Shown in pieces: positions 6,289-7,812 of a DNA stretch of 7,812 nt (position 1 is the stretch's first letter; every line of letters starts with the position of its first letter). The stretch is from Bauldia sp. (GTDB lineage: Bacteria > Pseudomonadota > Alphaproteobacteria > Rhizobiales > Kaistiaceae). The DNA is taken from positions 1 to 7,812 of the forward strand of contig JAGRKY010000089.1 in NCBI GenBank assembly GCA_020442095.1, read 5' to 3'. Below the pieces are notes generated by a model. That model was not told the DNA's origin, did not search any database, and saw only the letters and a list, made by a program, of their open reading frames with translations. A program made the position numbers and the translations under genes.

Positions 6289-7338
6289 TCAGCTGCCAAA
6301 GCGGCTGCCGTAATCGGCGAGCCGCCGCTTCCACACCTCGGTCTCAAGGACACTCCGGTTGACGACGCCTCGCGGCTCGCGGCCGTGCATCACGTCGAGC
6401 ACAGCCCGGACATCGGCCGCGCCGTTGCCGGCGAAGCACTGGTCGGTCCAGCACAAGGCGTGCGGCGCAAGCAGGACGTTGTCGAGCTTCAGGATCGGAT
6501 CGTCGGCATCGGGCGGCTCCTTCTCGAGAACGTCGAGACCGGCGCCGGCGATCCGCCCTTCCTGGAGCACCTTGGTCAATGCCTTCTGGTCGACGATCGG
6601 CCCGCGGGCGGTGTTGATCAGGTAGGCGGTCGGCTTCATCAGCGCGAGCCGCTCGGCATTGACGATGTGCCGCGTCGCTTCGCTGAGCGGACAGCTGACC
6701 GAGAGGACATCCGCCCTGCGGAAAAGCTCCTCCAAGCCGACCAGCTCGATGCCCAGCTCGGCGGCCACCGCCTTGTCGGCGTAGGGATCGTGGGCGATGT
6801 ACTTCATGTCGAAGGGCATCGCGAGGCGATAGAGCTCGGCGCCGATATTGCCGATGCCGAGGGACCCGAGCGTCCGGCCGACGAGGCCGACGCCCATGTG
6901 GTCGGAGCGCCTGGCGAAGCCTTCGGCTGCCTGGCGGGTGAGCTGGTCCTTGACCTTCAGCTTGCCGGTCAGGGCGAGCATGAAGGTGATGATCGACACG
7001 GCGACCGGCCGGCGGACGCCGTCCGGCGTGATCACCAGCGCAATCCCCGCGTCGGTGCAGGCATCGACATCGACGGTGTCGTAGCCGACGCCGAAACGCG
7101 CGACGACGGACAGCCGACCGCTCTTCGGCACGCTTTGCCGGCCGAAGCGATGGACGAGCAGGATGAGCGCGTCGAAATCCTCAAGCTGCGCGGCGCTCAG
7201 GGTGTCTTCCGACTCCAGGAAGCGCAGCTCGACATTCGGCGCATCGCGCAGCGGATCGAGATCGAAGTCGGGAAAGGTCGGCGAACCGTCGTCCTTGTTG
7301 AAGTCTCCCGACAGTGCGACGCGGAAGGTGTCGGCCAT
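6289..7338 (-). CDS. D-isomer-specific 2-hydroxyacid dehydrogenase (PGDH-like, NAD-dependent)
   Basis: This 349-residue cytoplasmic enzyme is predicted to interconvert a 2-hydroxy acid and a 2-keto acid with a nicotinamide cofactor. The Rossmann motif is GIGNIG (161-166). Asp184 in AHDPY sits at the end of the second strand, a position that favours NAD over NADP. The catalytic triad is complete: Arg245 in INTARGP, Glu274 in DVLEKEP and His293 in LLAPHALCW. The Arg-Glu spacing of 29 equals that of E. coli SerA (Arg240/Glu269). The substrate-binding part contains VARFGVGYDTVD (79-90). There is no C-terminal ACT domain, so it is not a classic feedback-regulated SerA; a glyoxylate/hydroxypyruvate reductase or sugar-acid dehydrogenase is more likely. 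The start lies 10 bp after the aldolase stop codon, so the two enzymes are probably cotranscribed. The exact substrate is unknown. Confidence 0.93.
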   Translation of the reverse strand: MADTFRVALSGDFNKDDGSPTFPDFDLDPLRDAPNVELRFLESEDTLSAAQLEDFDALILLVHRFGRQSVPKSGRLSVVARFGVGYDTVDVDACTDAGIALVITPDGVRRPVAVSIITFMLALTGKLKVKDQLTRQAAEGFARRSDHMGVGLVGRTLGSLGIGNIGAELYRLAMPFDMKYIAHDPYADKAVAAELGIELVGLEELFRRADVLSVSCPLSEATRHIVNAERLALMKPTAYLINTARGPIVDQKALTKVLQEGRIAGAGLDVLEKEPPDADDPILKLDNVLLAPHALCWTDQCFAGNGAADVRAVLDVMHGREPRGVVNRSVLETEVWKRRLADYGSRFGS

Positions 7339-7348
7339 CGTCCGTCAC

Positions 7349-7812
7349 TCACTTCTTCGAAGGCTTGCAGCCGGCACGCAGCTTGGCGATGCCGTCGGCG
7401 ACAGCGGCCTGAAGGACCCAGACGTCGCCCGAGTAGCAGATGAAGTCGAAGCCCTGCTTGTAGAAGTCGATGCCGGTCGCGATGTCGGGCACCAGCCGCC
7501 CGCACGACTTCTTGTGACGGCGGCAGGCCTTGACCGTCGTCTCGATCGCCTTCTTGAACTTCGGATGCTTGAAGTCGCCGGGGATGCCGAGCGACACCGA
7601 GAGGTCGAAATGACCGACCCACAGGCAGTCGACACCGTCGATCGCCGCCATGGCGTCGGCATTCTCGACCCCTTCCGCGGTCTCGATCTGGCAGAAGAGC
7701 GTCGTCCGCTTGTTGGCGGCGGTGAACTTGTCGGCGACCGACCCGGGCCGATAGGCGTCGTGCGCGATGCCGAGGGCGACACCGCGCTTGCCGACCGGAT
7801 GATACTTCATCG
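7349..7812 (-). CDS. HpcH/HpaI-type aldolase, C-terminal part (5' end beyond the right edge)
   Basis: The 154 visible residues are the C-terminal part of a class II, divalent-metal aldolase that reversibly cleaves 2-keto-3-deoxy acids to pyruvate and an aldehyde. GKRGVALG marks the middle of the family barrel. Glu43 (of the visible part) in QIETAEGVENADAMAAIDGVD and Asp69 in VGHFDLSVSLGIPGDF are the metal ligands; their spacing of 26 equals Glu149/Asp175 of E. coli HpaI. By that alignment about 106 residues are missing, including the catalytic histidine and arginine, so the ATG at 7810 is an internal methionine and not the start. The usual GPNDLS is GHFDLS here, suggesting a distinct subgroup. 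The tail ends in a lysine-rich CKPSKK. The gene precedes the dehydrogenase by 10 bp, implying linked reactions. The substrate cannot be told. Confidence 0.9.
   Translation of the reverse strand, partial: MKYHPVGKRGVALGIAHDAYRPGSVADKFTAANKRTTLFCQIETAEGVENADAMAAIDGVDCLWVGHFDLSVSLGIPGDFKHPKFKKAIETTVKACRRHKKSCGRLVPDIATGIDFYKQGFDFICYSGDVWVLQAAVADGIAKLRAGCKPSKK

Noticed and set aside
6016..7443. 475-codon open frame on the plus strand
   Set aside because: It runs antisense to the dehydrogenase and across the intergenic gap into the start of the binding-protein gene. It has no domain character, while the opposite strand carries intact catalytic motifs.
7808..7810. ATG near the right edge as the true start of the aldolase
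   Set aside because: The protein would lack about the first 106 residues of the family, including the catalytic His and Arg. The frame remains open to the window edge, so the gene simply continues outside.

Overview
The window is GC-rich, densely packed bacterial DNA. Codon choice, gene order and protein style (a CUT1-type sugar ABC transporter whose binding protein has a twin-arginine signal, a DUF4432 protein and a TetR regulator) suggest an alphaproteobacterium, probably of the Rhizobiales or a relative. This placement is an impression from the sequence and was not tested by a search.

Layout, left to right. At 1-148 lies the N-terminal HTH part of a TetR-type repressor on the minus strand, cut by the window edge. 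It diverges, across a 164-bp gap with small palindromes, from a plus-strand gene (313-1410) for a DUF4432 / aldose-1-epimerase-like protein. That gene converges, with only 27 bp between stop codons, on a long minus-strand cluster read right to left. The cluster runs: HpcH/HpaI-type aldolase (5' end beyond the window), D-2-hydroxyacid dehydrogenase, a 552-residue periplasmic solute-binding protein with a Tat signal, two inner-membrane permeases and a MalK/UgpC-type ATPase. The last three genes are spaced by 2 and 12 bp and are surely cotranscribed.

Two gaps in the cluster carry structure. The 181-bp gap before the binding-protein gene has a sigma70-like promoter inside a long inverted repeat, plus further palindromes. 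The 123-bp gap after the binding-protein gene has two strong GC-rich stem-loops, as expected if the binding protein is made in excess over the membrane parts.

Working model (inference): the transporter imports a sugar or sugar-acid-like compound, the DUF4432 protein may interconvert its anomers, and the aldolase and dehydrogenase act on a 2-keto(-3-deoxy) acid intermediate, giving pyruvate-type products and a reduced or oxidised 2-hydroxy acid. The TetR protein may control part of the locus. The substrate cannot be read from the sequence, and no kinase, dehydratase or glycosidase lies in the window. I saw no tRNA, rRNA, CRISPR array, insertion sequence or phage gene. The system looks like an uncharacterised catabolic island built from known families, not a new type of machinery.
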